A stretch of 64,000 nt of DNA from the NCBI RefSeq assembly GCF_003046185.1, contig NZ_PZZL01000003.1, positions 186,001-250,000 on the forward strand. Reading direction: 5' to 3'. The notes under the pieces were generated by a model, which saw only the letters and a list, made by a program, of their open reading frames with translations, made no database searches and had not been told where the DNA came from. The stretch is from Phreatobacter oligotrophus (GTDB lineage: Bacteria; Pseudomonadota; Alphaproteobacteria; Rhizobiales; Phreatobacteraceae). Made by a program: the position numbers and the translations under genes. Shown here in pieces: positions 7,901 to 16,067 of the stretch (positions are counted from its first letter, which is position 1; each line of letters opens with the position of its first letter).

Positions 7901-10373
7901 CGGCGACCGCGATGAGCTCGAAGGAGGCCGTCTCGTTCTCGCCGATGCGGTCACCCTCGAAGAGCGGCTTGACGCCAATGAGCGGGGTGCCCGGCAGGAC
8001 GGGGACCGTTGCGGTGCGCTCCACCGCACGGCCGCCGGGCTCGGCGACGCGCACCTGCAGGCGGGCCGACAGGGGCCGCGTCGTATCCTCCATCCGCGGC
8101 AGGCGGGCGGCGATGGTGGCCTTGCCGGCATCATCCGTCGTCAGGCCATCGGGCAACGGCTCGCGGTCGCGCTTCGCCTCCTCGTCGCCGAGGCCGAAGC
8201 GGAAGCCGGGGAAGTCCGGCAGGCCCGGCGTCGTCTCCATGACGACCTCGCCCTCGATGCCGAGATTGGCGCCGGGCATGCCGAAGAGGTAGCGCGCGTC
8301 GACGGTTGCGCCGAAGGGCGCGGTGCGGGCGAGGCGCTGCTCGGTGGGGGTCAACTCGAAGGCGATCCGGTCGGGCACGAAGTCCTCGACCATGAAGCGC
8401 ACCTCGCCGGCCGCCGGCGCGCGCGGATCGGTGATGGCGCGGATGCGCCAGGTGCCGGTCGGCGCCGAGGAGACGATCGGGATGGGCACGGCGCGGGCGC
8501 CAGCGCCCTGGTCCTGCGTGACGATGCGGCGATATTCGACGCCATCGGGACGCTCGACCACGAGGGTGAGCGGCAGGCTCGGCACCGCATCGCCCTTGGC
8601 GTCGCGCAAGAGCGCGGTGAGATAGACCGTCTCGCCGGGCCGGTAGATGCCGCGCTCCGGCACCAGGAAGGCATCGAGCGGACCGGTGACCTCGCGTCCC
8701 GCCACGCCGCGATCCGACAGGTCGAAGGCCGGCTGGCGCAGGTTCAGGAAGGAATAGTCGCCCTGCCCCGTCTGCGCGACGAGAAGGGCGGGGGCCTGCG
8801 AGCCCTCGCCGCGGGTGAGGCCCGGGGCGAAGCGCACATGGCCGGAGGCATCGGTGCGGCCGGTGCCGAGCACCTCGTTGTTGCGGGCGAGAAGGCGCAC
8901 CTCGACATCGGCCAGCGGCTTGGCCGAGTTCAGCGAATGGACATAGCCGTGGACGCCGTCGATGCCGGACAAGGCCGTAAGGCCGAGGTCGGAGACGATG
9001 AACCACTGGGCGACGCGGCCGTCGCCGCTGTAATCCTCGCCCTCGGGCGGCCGCTGGGCATTGGTCGGCTTGGCGGTGACGACATAGACGCCGGGCTCCA
9101 GCGTGCGCACCGCCTCGTCGATGGGCAGGGCCGTGGTCACGTCGGCGTTGAGGCGGTTCTCGGTCTCCAGCTTGCCCTTCCACACCGAGATGCCACGCTC
9201 GGCAATGAGCTGCTGCATCTCGAAGCTTTCGAGCGGCTTGGGGAACTCCTCCTGGATCGTCTGGGCGATGGAACGGTCGCCCATGCGGACGATCTCGACA
9301 TCGACGGAGGCGAGATTGACGGTCACCACCGGCAGGCCGCGCTGGCCGGTGCGCGGCAGCACGTAGGAACGGCCGGAGAAGCGCACGGCCGGGGTGCGGT
9401 CGCGCACATAGACGGTGACGTCGATGTTGCGGGTCAGGCTCTCGCCGGGGATCTCGGAGGGCAGGCCCTCGCGGACCTGGAACGTGTAGCGCTCGCCATG
9501 GCGCAGGCCATCGACGCAGATCTGCCGGTCCTCGACCGTGATCGGCGGATTGTTCACGCCGGTCTGGCGGATATAGGGGGCGAAATCGGTGCGGCCGCGC
9601 TTCAGCGCCTCGGTGAAGACGAAGCAGGCGCGGGGGCGGGTGGCGTCGGAATCGATCTTGGTCTCGCGGAAGCGGAAGCCGTGCTGCTCGCGCAGGCGGT
9701 TATAGGCGTCGCGCGCCTCCGGCGTGTCGCGCGTCTCGACCACGAGGCGGGCGACGTCGATGGCCGGCCGCCACTGCTGCCGCGCCACCAGGACCTGGCG
9801 GATATGGGCGAGGGCGAAGGCCTCCTCGTTGCGGTTGGCCGAGCGGCGATAGGCCATGTAGGCCGCGCCCATGATGTCGTTCTGCAGCTGCTCGCGCTCG
9901 CGCCACTCATTGGTGCGGATGCCGGAGAGGGCCTGCGAGTAGCGCACCCAGGGGGCGGAATCGGTACCCGAGCGCAGCGCGATGGCTTCCCAGGCGCGGG
10001 CGGCGGCGCGGAAATCGCCACGCGTGGCGGCGGCATCGGCATCGCGGCGAATGTCGGCGATGGGGCGGCTGTCGGAGGCCTGCTTGGTGGCGATGGAGGC
10101 CTCGAACCGGCGCGCCTGCTCGGCCAGGTCGTCGCGCTGGAAGGCGCGCAGCGGCGGCAAGGCCGGAGCAGCGGGGGCGGCGGCCGGGGTCCGCTGGGGC
10201 TGGCCCTGCGCCGGCGCGGCCTCGGGGCGGCGCTGCGGCGGGGGCGGCGCCTGGGCGAGATCGATGAGTTCGGGTTCGGCCGTCTGCGCACGGGCAACGC
10301 CGAAGGGCACAAGACCCAGCACGGTGGCGACGACAAACGGCCCCGCGGCCGCCAGAAGACCTCGGATGCGCAT
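4983..10373 (-). CDS. Bacterial alpha-2-macroglobulin (YfhM-like protease trap)
   Basis: A very large (1796 residues) secreted or periplasmic protease-trapping protein, thought to protect the cell envelope from foreign proteases while PBP1C repairs the wall. The N-terminal signal peptide ends near ARAQ (about residue 30) and has no lipobox cysteine, unlike E. coli YfhM, so it is probably soluble in the periplasm. A Pro/Ala-rich linker follows, then repeated macroglobulin beta domains. The thioester motif GCTEQ places the reactive Cys at residue 1344. ATG 10373 is chosen over GTG 10388 because AGGA lies four bases ahead of it and the signal peptide starts there. It is followed directly by pbpC in one operon. 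Confidence 0.93.
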   Translation of the reverse strand: MRIRGLLAAAGPFVVATVLGLVPFGVARAQTAEPELIDLAQAPPPPQRRPEAAPAQGQPQRTPAAAPAAPALPPLRAFQRDDLAEQARRFEASIATKQASDSRPIADIRRDADAAATRGDFRAAARAWEAIALRSGTDSAPWVRYSQALSGIRTNEWREREQLQNDIMGAAYMAYRRSANRNEEAFALAHIRQVLVARQQWRPAIDVARLVVETRDTPEARDAYNRLREQHGFRFRETKIDSDATRPRACFVFTEALKRGRTDFAPYIRQTGVNNPPITVEDRQICVDGLRHGERYTFQVREGLPSEIPGESLTRNIDVTVYVRDRTPAVRFSGRSYVLPRTGQRGLPVVTVNLASVDVEIVRMGDRSIAQTIQEEFPKPLESFEMQQLIAERGISVWKGKLETENRLNADVTTALPIDEAVRTLEPGVYVVTAKPTNAQRPPEGEDYSGDGRVAQWFIVSDLGLTALSGIDGVHGYVHSLNSAKPLADVEVRLLARNNEVLGTGRTDASGHVRFAPGLTRGEGSQAPALLVAQTGQGDYSFLNLRQPAFDLSDRGVAGREVTGPLDAFLVPERGIYRPGETVYLTALLRDAKGDAVPSLPLTLVVERPDGVEYRRIVTQDQGAGARAVPIPIVSSAPTGTWRIRAITDPRAPAAGEVRFMVEDFVPDRIAFELTPTEQRLARTAPFGATVDARYLFGMPGANLGIEGEVVMETTPGLPDFPGFRFGLGDEEAKRDREPLPDGLTTDDAGKATIAARLPRMEDTTRPLSARLQVRVAEPGGRAVERTATVPVLPGTPLIGVKPLFEGDRIGENETASFELIAVAADGRTRRAAPLTWQLLQLETRWIWTRGSVGWSSQAVVTTRRIADGEVQATASGTPARIGAPVPWGKYRLEVTSGGDVAGPMTTVIFESGYGAGGTADTPDVLEMSLDKPSYASGETMTVAINSRFAGSATVAVMGDRLLAERTVDVPQGRSTIEVPVGRDWGSGAYATVFVRRPLDAAASRMPGRAIGLAWFGIDAEARRLKVSLTAPEKMAPRTALRVPVKVEGLSPGEEARVTVAAVDLGILTITNYQPPKPEEHYLGQRRLSAEVRDLYGLLIDGMSAVRGSIRSGGDGPGNRFSGAPPAQQPLSLFSGILTVGPDGTAEAVFDIPDFNGTVRLMAMAWTSTKHGSASRDVIARDPVVVTATLPRVLGHADSATARLDLVNAEGPAGAYRVTVRPEGPLRLSQTEATVQLGASGGRGSVSLPLAASGLGVGHLSVQLTGPNGLDVTSRYALGVRPALPDITRRTVMTMEPGQSVTVSNDLLGDFLPNSARVAISVGPSTAIDVPGLILALDRYPFGCTEQITSRALPLLYLDVLSAAEGGLGLETPVRERIADSIERILSRASGSGSFGLWTAGANEDPWLDAYVTDFLSRAKEKGYGIPTTAFNLAIERLRTLVVSTNGVGDNKGMDLAYAHYVLARNGRGSLSELRWLADTQLNEIGTPVARGQLGAALALMGDMARAERVMASAVTLLTARGQTDMGRFDYGSRLRDAAAIMALGVEARVTRRIVADAQRVVEDLRGRTRYLSTQEKVWLVLAAQALIEDAKRIRLDVGGSPYEGALARTIRSDELGSGLVLRNTGAEAARAVITVTGTPATPEPAAASGFTLQRRYMTLTGQPADIARVAQGTRLVVVLQVTEAQPQLGQIMLVDRLPAGFEIDNPSLIASAETSALKWLPAEAVQPDYKAFRDDRFLAAYSRTSDAAGTWQVAYMIRAVTPGRYLVPPATIEDMYRPERAARTATAQTEVTAGR

Positions 10374-10495
10374 GGTTCCTGCCCTCACTCGCGTGCCGAT
10401 CGCCCCGCGGCCGCGTCATGGACTGTCCCATCCGCCCATGACGCGAACAATAAGGGCTGATACGTAATTCCCCTAAGCGGAAGGGCGGGGCGGGA

Positions 10496-11476
10496 TCACC
10501 CCGCCATGACCGCCTTCGCCGCTGCCACGATCTTGGCCGGCGTGACCTTCACCGCATCCTCGAGCGGCGGCGAGAAGGGCACGGGAATGCGCGGCGCGCC
10601 GAGCCGGCGGGCGGCCTTCACCCGCGCCGGTCCAAGCCGCTCGATGACCGTCGAGACCACCTCGCCGCCGAAGCCCGCGGCGGTCACCGCCTCCTGCACC
10701 ACCAGCAGCCGCCCCGTTTTCTCGACCGAGGCGCAGACGGCCTCCTCGTCCCACGGCCAGAGCGTGCGCAGGTCGATGACCTCGGCTGCGATGCCTTCCG
10801 CGGCGAGCGTTGCCGCGGCCTGTTCCACAGCCGGCAGGATCGCCGACCAGGAGACGAGTGTGAGGTCGCGCCCCTCGCGCACGGTCCGCGCCTTTCCGAA
10901 GGGGATCGGCTCGATGACCGGGGCCACCTCGCCGGTGAGCGGGAAGAGGTTCTTCGGATCGAAGAAGAGGACCGGATCGTCGGAGCGGATGGCGCTGACG
11001 AGGAGGCATGCCGCATCGGCCGGGGTCGAGGGCGTCACCACGATGACGCCGGGCAGGTGGACGAACCAGGCCTCCAGCATCTGGCTGTGCTGGGCAGCCG
11101 AGTTGCGCCAGATGCCATGCGGCATGCGCACCACCACCGAGGGCTTCGCCTGCCCGCCGAACATGTAGCGGATCTTGGCGATCTGGTTCACCAGCTCGTC
11201 CATGGCGCACATGACGAAGTCGAAGATGCGCATCTCGATGATCGGCCGCGTGCCGACCAGCGCCGCGCCGAGCCCGGCGCCCATGATGACGGACTCCGAG
11301 ATCGGCGTTGAGACGACGCGCTCCGGCCCGAACTCGGGGAGGAAATCCTTGTACTGGCCATAGAGGCCTCCGCGGGCGACATCCTCGCCGAGCACCCAGA
11401 CCCTGGGGTCGCGGCGCATCTCCTGCAGGGCGGCGAGGCGGACGGCCTCGACCAGGGTGACCGACTGCCCGCTCAT
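10496..11476 (-). CDS. Thiamine-dependent 2-oxo acid dehydrogenase E1, beta subunit
   Basis: Beta half of a heterotetrameric E1 that decarboxylates a 2-oxo acid (pyruvate, acetoin or branched-chain type) using thiamine diphosphate made available by the alpha subunit. The 326-residue product shows LGEDVARGGLYGQYKDF near residue 30, FGPERVVSTPISE near 50, and the C-terminal transketolase domain with IDLRTLWPWDE. Its ATG overlaps the stop codon of the alpha subunit by four bases (11473-11476), which indicates coupled translation. Neither the E2 nor the E3 partner is present, so the substrate cannot be fixed. The neighbouring acyl-CoA dehydrogenase suggests a role in acid catabolism. Confidence 0.9.
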   Translation of the reverse strand: MSGQSVTLVEAVRLAALQEMRRDPRVWVLGEDVARGGLYGQYKDFLPEFGPERVVSTPISESVIMGAGLGAALVGTRPIIEMRIFDFVMCAMDELVNQIAKIRYMFGGQAKPSVVVRMPHGIWRNSAAQHSQMLEAWFVHLPGVIVVTPSTPADAACLLVSAIRSDDPVLFFDPKNLFPLTGEVAPVIEPIPFGKARTVREGRDLTLVSWSAILPAVEQAAATLAAEGIAAEVIDLRTLWPWDEEAVCASVEKTGRLLVVQEAVTAAGFGGEVVSTVIERLGPARVKAARRLGAPRIPVPFSPPLEDAVKVTPAKIVAAAKAVMAG

Positions 11477-12468
11477 GCCGAAGCTCCCGTGAAGCGCACC
11501 GCGCCGACGTCCTGAACATCCTCATAGGCGATGGCCTCGGCCGGCCAGGGCGCCGCCTTGGCATCCGCCACCGCCGCCTGCATCTCCTCGAAGGCCGCAA
11601 GCCGCACCGCATCGAGATCCGCCGCGGCGATGCCGCGCTCGGCAAGGACTCGCGCCAGCCGGTCGATGGGATCGCGCGTCTTCGCCTCCTCCACGCTCGC
11701 CGGATCGCGCCAGGCGGCGGCATCCGTCGAGGTATGGCCGGTGATGCGGAAGGTGCGGGCATGGAGGAGCCTGGGCCCCTTGCCGGCGCGCACCTCGGCG
11801 ACGAGCCGGGCCGCCGCCTCGTCCACCGCCATGACGTCATTGCCGTCGACGCTCACCCCCGGAACGCCGAGGGATTCGGCACGGGCCATGACGCCCGGCC
11901 CCGCCGTCACCGTGTCCGTGGCGGTAAAGGCCGAGACGCCGTTGTCCTCGCAGATGAAGAGCACGGGCAGCTGGTAGAGCGCCGCCCAGTTCAGCCCTTC
12001 GAGGAAGGGCCCGCGGTTGATGGCGCCGTCGCCGAAGAAACAGACGGCGATGGCGCTCGAGCGCATCATCTTGAGGCCCTGCGCCGCGCCCACCGCGATG
12101 GGAATGCCGCCGGAGACGACGCCGTTCGCGCCCAGCATCCCCACCGAGAAGTCGGCAATGTGCATGGAGCCGCCCTTGCCGCGGCAATGGCCGCCCTCGC
12201 GCCCGAAGAGCTCGCGCATCATGCCCTGGACGCCCGCGCCCTTGGCGATGGCATGGCCATGGCCGCGGTGGTTCGAGGTGATGCGGTCCTCGGCGACGAG
12301 GTTGAGGCAGACGCCGGTCGCCACCCCCTCCTGGCCGATGGAGACATGGAGCGGCCCCGGCACCACGCCCTCCTTGTGGGCGTTGAGCGCCGCGGTCTCG
12401 AAGGCGCGGATGCGGCACATGGTGCCGAAGAGATCCAGCAGGCGCTGGATATTGTGCGTGCTCTGCAT
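11473..12468 (-). CDS. Thiamine-dependent 2-oxo acid dehydrogenase E1, alpha subunit
   Basis: Alpha half of the E1 above; it binds thiamine diphosphate through the GDG...N motif, seen as FFGDGAINRG followed by CEDNG about 30 residues later. Other family blocks are the GKGGSMH segment and SNHRGHGHAIAKG near residue 60. The reading frame is open to 12639, but the ATG at 12468 removes an unrelated extension that lies inside the next gene and gives 331 residues, the usual length. It lies 28 bases downstream of the acyl-CoA dehydrogenase stop codon and overlaps the beta subunit by four bases. It resembles acetoin or pyruvate dehydrogenase E1 alpha; the exact substrate is unknown. Confidence 0.9.
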   Translation of the reverse strand: MQSTHNIQRLLDLFGTMCRIRAFETAALNAHKEGVVPGPLHVSIGQEGVATGVCLNLVAEDRITSNHRGHGHAIAKGAGVQGMMRELFGREGGHCRGKGGSMHIADFSVGMLGANGVVSGGIPIAVGAAQGLKMMRSSAIAVCFFGDGAINRGPFLEGLNWAALYQLPVLFICEDNGVSAFTATDTVTAGPGVMARAESLGVPGVSVDGNDVMAVDEAAARLVAEVRAGKGPRLLHARTFRITGHTSTDAAAWRDPASVEEAKTRDPIDRLARVLAERGIAAADLDAVRLAAFEEMQAAVADAKAAPWPAEAIAYEDVQDVGAVRFTGASA

Positions 12469-12496
12469 CGGCTGTCGTCCGGGCTGGGGTGGCGCG

Positions 12497-13663
12497 TCAG
12501 TAGGATTTCGGAAGGTCGAGGACCTTCTCGGCGATGAAGGAGAGGATGAGCTGCGCCGAGACGGGCGCGAGACGGGGGATCCAGGCCTCGCGCAGGTAGC
12601 GCTCGACATGGAATTCGCGGGCATAGCCCATGCCGCCAAGCGTCATCACGGCGGTTTCACAGGCGCGGTAGCCGGCCTCTGCGGCGAGATATTTGGCGGC
12701 ATTGGCATGGGGGCCGCAGGGCTCGCCCCGGTCGTAGAGGGTCGCGGCCTTGAGCATCATCAGCTCGGCCGCCTCCAGCTCCATCCAGCGCTCGGCGAGC
12801 GGATGCTGGATGCCCTGGTTCTGGCCGATCGGCCGGTCGAAGACGCGGCGCTCTCTGGCATAGGCGCTGGCGCGCTTCAGCGCGGCGCGGCCGAGGCCGA
12901 TGGCTTCCGCGGCGATGAGGATGCGCTCCGGGTTCAGCCCATGCAGGATGATGTCGAAGCCCTTGCCCTCCTCGCCGATCAGGTCGGCGGCGGGAACGGG
13001 CAGGCGGTCGAAGAAGACCTGGTTCGAGTCGACCGCCTTGCGGCCCATCTTGGCGATCTCGCGCACCTCGACATGGGCGCGGTCGAGGGTCGTATAGAAC
13101 AGCGACAGCCCGTCGGTGCGCCGCTTCACCTCGGAGAGCGGCGTGGTGCGCGCCAGCAGCAGGATCTTGTCGGCGACCTGCGCGGTCGAGGTCCAGATCT
13201 TCTGCCCTGTCACCACATAAACGTCGCCCTGCCGCTCCGCCCGCGTCTTGAGCTTCAGCGTGTCCAGGCCGGCATCGGGCTCGGTGACGCCGAAACAGGC
13301 CTTCTCCCGGCCCTGGATGAGCGGCGGCAGCATGCGCGCCTGCTGCTCCTCCGTACCCTTCACCACCACGGGATGGAGCCCGAAAATGTTGAGGTGGATG
13401 GCCGAGGCCCCGGACATGCCGGCGCCCGAGGCGGCGATAGCCTCCATCATGATCGCGGCTTCGGTGATGCCGAGGCCCGAGCCGCCATGGGCCTCCGGCA
13501 TGGCGATGCCGAGGAAGCCGGCCTCGGCGAAGGCGGCATGAAAATCGTTGGGGAAGCCGCCCTTGGTGTCGCGCTCCAGCCAGTAATCATCGCCGAAGCG
13601 GCTGCAGAGGCGGATCACCGCCTCGCGCAGGGCCTGCTGGTCGGCTGAGAGCGCAAAATCCAT
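12497..13663 (-). CDS. Acyl-CoA dehydrogenase
   Basis: FAD enzyme that oxidises an acyl-CoA thioester to the 2,3-enoyl-CoA and passes electrons to ETF. The 388-residue product has the standard three-part fold: an N-terminal helical domain starting MDFALSADQQALREAV, a middle beta domain with CFGVTEPDAGLD (near 130) and GQKIWTSTAQVADKILLLARTT, and a C-terminal helical domain with LGGMGYAREFHVERYLREA near the end. The frame continues upstream, but ATG 13663 gives the family N-terminus. It lies five bases after the TctC-type gene in a five-gene operon. Chain length or branching of the substrate is not visible. Confidence 0.92.
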   Translation of the reverse strand: MDFALSADQQALREAVIRLCSRFGDDYWLERDTKGGFPNDFHAAFAEAGFLGIAMPEAHGGSGLGITEAAIMMEAIAASGAGMSGASAIHLNIFGLHPVVVKGTEEQQARMLPPLIQGREKACFGVTEPDAGLDTLKLKTRAERQGDVYVVTGQKIWTSTAQVADKILLLARTTPLSEVKRRTDGLSLFYTTLDRAHVEVREIAKMGRKAVDSNQVFFDRLPVPAADLIGEEGKGFDIILHGLNPERILIAAEAIGLGRAALKRASAYARERRVFDRPIGQNQGIQHPLAERWMELEAAELMMLKAATLYDRGEPCGPHANAAKYLAAEAGYRACETAVMTLGGMGYAREFHVERYLREAWIPRLAPVSAQLILSFIAEKVLDLPKSY

Positions 13664-13668
13664 GGTGC

Positions 13669-14628
13669 TCACTGCGGCTCGATGCCGGCGTCCTTGATCA
13701 TCCGTGCCCAGGTGACGAGCTGGGCGCGAACGAAGGCGTCGAGCTGGGCCGGCGTCTGGGCGAAGGCGTCGAAACCGATCTCGGCGAACTTCTTGACGAG
13801 CTCCGGATCGGTGGCGATCACGGAGATCTCGCGGTTGAGCCGCTGCACCACCTCCGCGGGCATTTTGGCTGGCCCGAAGACGCCGTTCCACGAGGTAATG
13901 TCGAAATCGGCGATGCCGGCCTCCTGCATGGAGGGCAGGTCCGGCAGGAGCTTGGAGCGCTCCGCCGTCGTCACCGCCAGGGCGCGGAGAGCGCCGGCAT
14001 TCACCTGGGTCAGCGAGGAGGTGATGTCGACGAACATCATGGAGATGCGCCCGCCGATGATGTCCGTCACCGCCGGCGGGGTGGAACGATAGGGCACGTG
14101 CAGCACCTCGATCCCCGCCCGCCGCGCGAAGGTCGCCCCCGCGACGATGCCGGTGGAATTGCCGCTGGCATAGGTCAGCTTGCCGGGATTGGCCTTGGCG
14201 TGGGCGACGAGCTCGGCGACCGACTTCGCGGGGATGCGCGGATCGATCACCAGGAGGAAGGGCAGGTTGCCCATCCGCGCCACCGGCGTGAAATCGGCGA
14301 CCGGGTCGTAGGGGATGGACTTCAAAAGGCTCGGATTGGCCGAATGCGACGTGTTCGTCGTCATGAACAGCGTATGGCCGTCGGGCTCGGAGCGCGCCAC
14401 GAAGGTCGCCGCCACCGAGCCGTTGGCCCCCGCGCGGTTCTCAACGACCACGGAGCCGCCGAGCCGGGTGCCGAGCTGCTGGGCAACGATGCGCGCCACG
14501 GTGTCGGTGCCGCTGCCCGCGGCGAAGGGCACGATCATCGTGACGGGCCGCTCCGGGTAAGCGGCACGGGCGGGCGTCGCCGCAGCCATGGCGGCAGCCC
14601 CGGCGAGAAGCGCGCGGCGGTCGATCAT
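13669..14628 (-). CDS. Tripartite tricarboxylate transporter binding protein (TctC/Bug family)
   Basis: Periplasmic binding protein that captures a small carboxylate or related solute. The 319-residue product begins with a signal peptide (MIDRRALLAGAAAMAAATPARA) and then shows the Bug signature YPERPVTMIVPFAAGSGTDTVAR. Two ATGs lie six bases apart; the one at 14628 has GGGAGG at proper spacing, whereas that motif touches the one at 14634. The membrane partners TctA and TctB are absent, as is common for the many orphan Bug proteins of such bacteria. Its place between the cupin gene and the acyl-CoA dehydrogenase suggests it supplies the operon's substrate. Confidence 0.92.
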   Translation of the reverse strand: MIDRRALLAGAAAMAAATPARAAYPERPVTMIVPFAAGSGTDTVARIVAQQLGTRLGGSVVVENRAGANGSVAATFVARSEPDGHTLFMTTNTSHSANPSLLKSIPYDPVADFTPVARMGNLPFLLVIDPRIPAKSVAELVAHAKANPGKLTYASGNSTGIVAGATFARRAGIEVLHVPYRSTPPAVTDIIGGRISMMFVDITSSLTQVNAGALRALAVTTAERSKLLPDLPSMQEAGIADFDITSWNGVFGPAKMPAEVVQRLNREISVIATDPELVKKFAEIGFDAFAQTPAQLDAFVRAQLVTWARMIKDAGIEPQ

Positions 14629-14652
14629 GCTCATCCTCCCTCGGCCAGCCAA

Positions 14653-15057
14653 TCAGCGGCGGCGGATGACCCGTTCCGGGTTTTCTTCGTAAGGCGGGGT
14701 GTAGATGACGAGGACGCGCACCGGCGTCTCGCTCGTCACCGTGAAGACATGCTCCATGCCGGCGGGGAAGAAGCAGGAATCGCCGGGCTGCATGGTGAAG
14801 CGCTGGCCGTCGACCTCGGCCTCGGCCGTGCCGGCGAGGAGGTAGCAGATCTGGTCGATGCCGGGATGGGCATGGGGCAGCGCGCCATTGCCGCGCTCGA
14901 TCGTGCCGATCAGCATCTCGACGCTCTCGGCGCCGACCGTCTCGCGGCTGATGAGCCGGCGGTTCAGCGTGCCGGTATGGTTGGCGGGGTGGTAGCCCGG
15001 AACGTCCTCTTCGCGGACGTGGTAGCGGCGCGCGGCGCGCCCGGCCGAAGCCGTCAT
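14653..15057 (-). CDS. Cupin-domain protein
   Basis: Small 134-residue single-cupin protein. Motif 1 is HAHPGIDQICYLLAGTAEAEVDG and motif 2 is PGDSCFFPAGMEHVFTV, which give the His, His, Glu/Gln and His set that usually binds a metal ion. Function could be an enzyme (isomerase or dioxygenase type) or a sugar- or acid-binding regulator; sequence alone does not decide. It is the first gene of the minus-strand operon running to the E1 genes, 24 bases ahead of the TctC-type gene, so it probably takes part in the same catabolic route. Confidence 0.85.
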   Translation of the reverse strand: MTASAGRAARRYHVREEDVPGYHPANHTGTLNRRLISRETVGAESVEMLIGTIERGNGALPHAHPGIDQICYLLAGTAEAEVDGQRFTMQPGDSCFFPAGMEHVFTVTSETPVRVLVIYTPPYEENPERVIRRR

Positions 15058-15215
15058 GGTATGCCTCCCGTCGCCGGTCTGTCGCCGGCTGATGCCCGCC
15101 GCAGCGGGTCGTTGGCCGCGAGTGTGAGGACGAGGGCCAAGGTGTCAAGCGAAGGGCCGGCATGACTGGCCCCCGCCGAAAGGCCCGGCTGGCGCGGTTG
15201 CGGGAGGGGTGCAGG

Positions 15216-16067
15216 ATGGCGACAGTGCCGGTCCCTCGTTCCGACGGCCCCATCATGACAGCGCCACTCGTCCTCGACAGCGTGACCCACCTGACGGCGG
15301 AGGCACGCGGCCGCATCGCCGTCTGCGCCTCCCATGGCGCCGTCTACGCCGCCTGGTACGGCGCGCGGAAGGGCGTCTCGGCGCTGATCCTCAACGATGC
15401 CGGCATCGGCCGGGAACAGGCGGGCATCTCCGGGCTCGAATTCCTCGACGGGCTCGGCGTACCGGCGGCGACCGTCGCCCATACCTCCGCCCGCATCGGC
15501 TGGGGCGCCGACATGCCGGCGCGCGGCGTGCTGTCCTTCGTCAACGCGGCGGCGGCGAGCGTCGGCCTGCGCCCCGGCATGGCCTGCGCGGCAGCCCTCG
15601 ACCTCCTCGCTCGCGCCGACCTCACGCCCTCGCCCGAACCGGAGCCGCTGGCCGAGGCCCGCCACGAGATCGCCGAGGCGGGTTCGGGGACGGTTCGCGT
15701 CTTCGTGCTCGATTCCAACGGTCTCATCGGGCCGGAGGATGCCGGCCATGTCGTCGTCACAGCCTCCCATGGCGGGCTGCTCGGCGGCCGCCCCGAGACC
15801 GCCGTCAAGGCACAGGTGCTCGCCGGCATCTATGTCGATGCCGACCGCGGGCTCGACGATGCCGGCCTGTCGCGTCTTCCCGCCCTGCAGGACCGCGGCA
15901 TTGCCGGCGCCACCGTGTCCGCCTTCTCCGCCCGCATCGGCGACGGCCTGTCGGTCTGGGAGGACGGCTTCATCTCCGCCCTCAACCCGGAAGCCGCCCG
16001 CCGCGGCGGCATGATCGGCCAGTCCACCCGCGATTTCGTCGCGGCCATGGTGGCCTCCGCGACCTGA
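15216..16067 (+). CDS. Protein of unknown function with an internal duplication, convergent with the cyanuric acid hydrolase
   Basis: I do not recognise this 283-residue protein. It contains two similar halves: ASHG at 38-41 leads to SARIG at 91-95 and a GLRPGM block ending at 122; the same order recurs as ASHG at 183-186, SARIG at 238-242 and ARRGGM at 261-266. Each unit is about 85 residues, joined by a Pro/Glu-rich linker. There is no signal peptide or membrane helix. ATG 15216 is chosen because GGGAGG lies eight bases ahead; an inner ATG at 15255 is possible. The stop codon abuts the stop of the ring amidohydrolase, which suggests a shared pathway but does not prove it. Confidence 0.72.
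   Translation: MATVPVPRSDGPIMTAPLVLDSVTHLTAEARGRIAVCASHGAVYAAWYGARKGVSALILNDAGIGREQAGISGLEFLDGLGVPAATVAHTSARIGWGADMPARGVLSFVNAAAASVGLRPGMACAAALDLLARADLTPSPEPEPLAEARHEIAEAGSGTVRVFVLDSNGLIGPEDAGHVVVTASHGGLLGGRPETAVKAQVLAGIYVDADRGLDDAGLSRLPALQDRGIAGATVSAFSARIGDGLSVWEDGFISALNPEAARRGGMIGQSTRDFVAAMVASAT

Noticed and set aside
6597-10460. A 1287-codon plus-strand frame opposite the alpha-2-macroglobulin gene
   Set aside because: It is a mirror of the real gene's codon pattern; no ribosome binding site and no recognisable protein.
14629-14652. The longer frame of the TctC-type protein from 14652
   Set aside because: It would consume the ribosome binding site of the ATG at 14628, which has ideal spacing.
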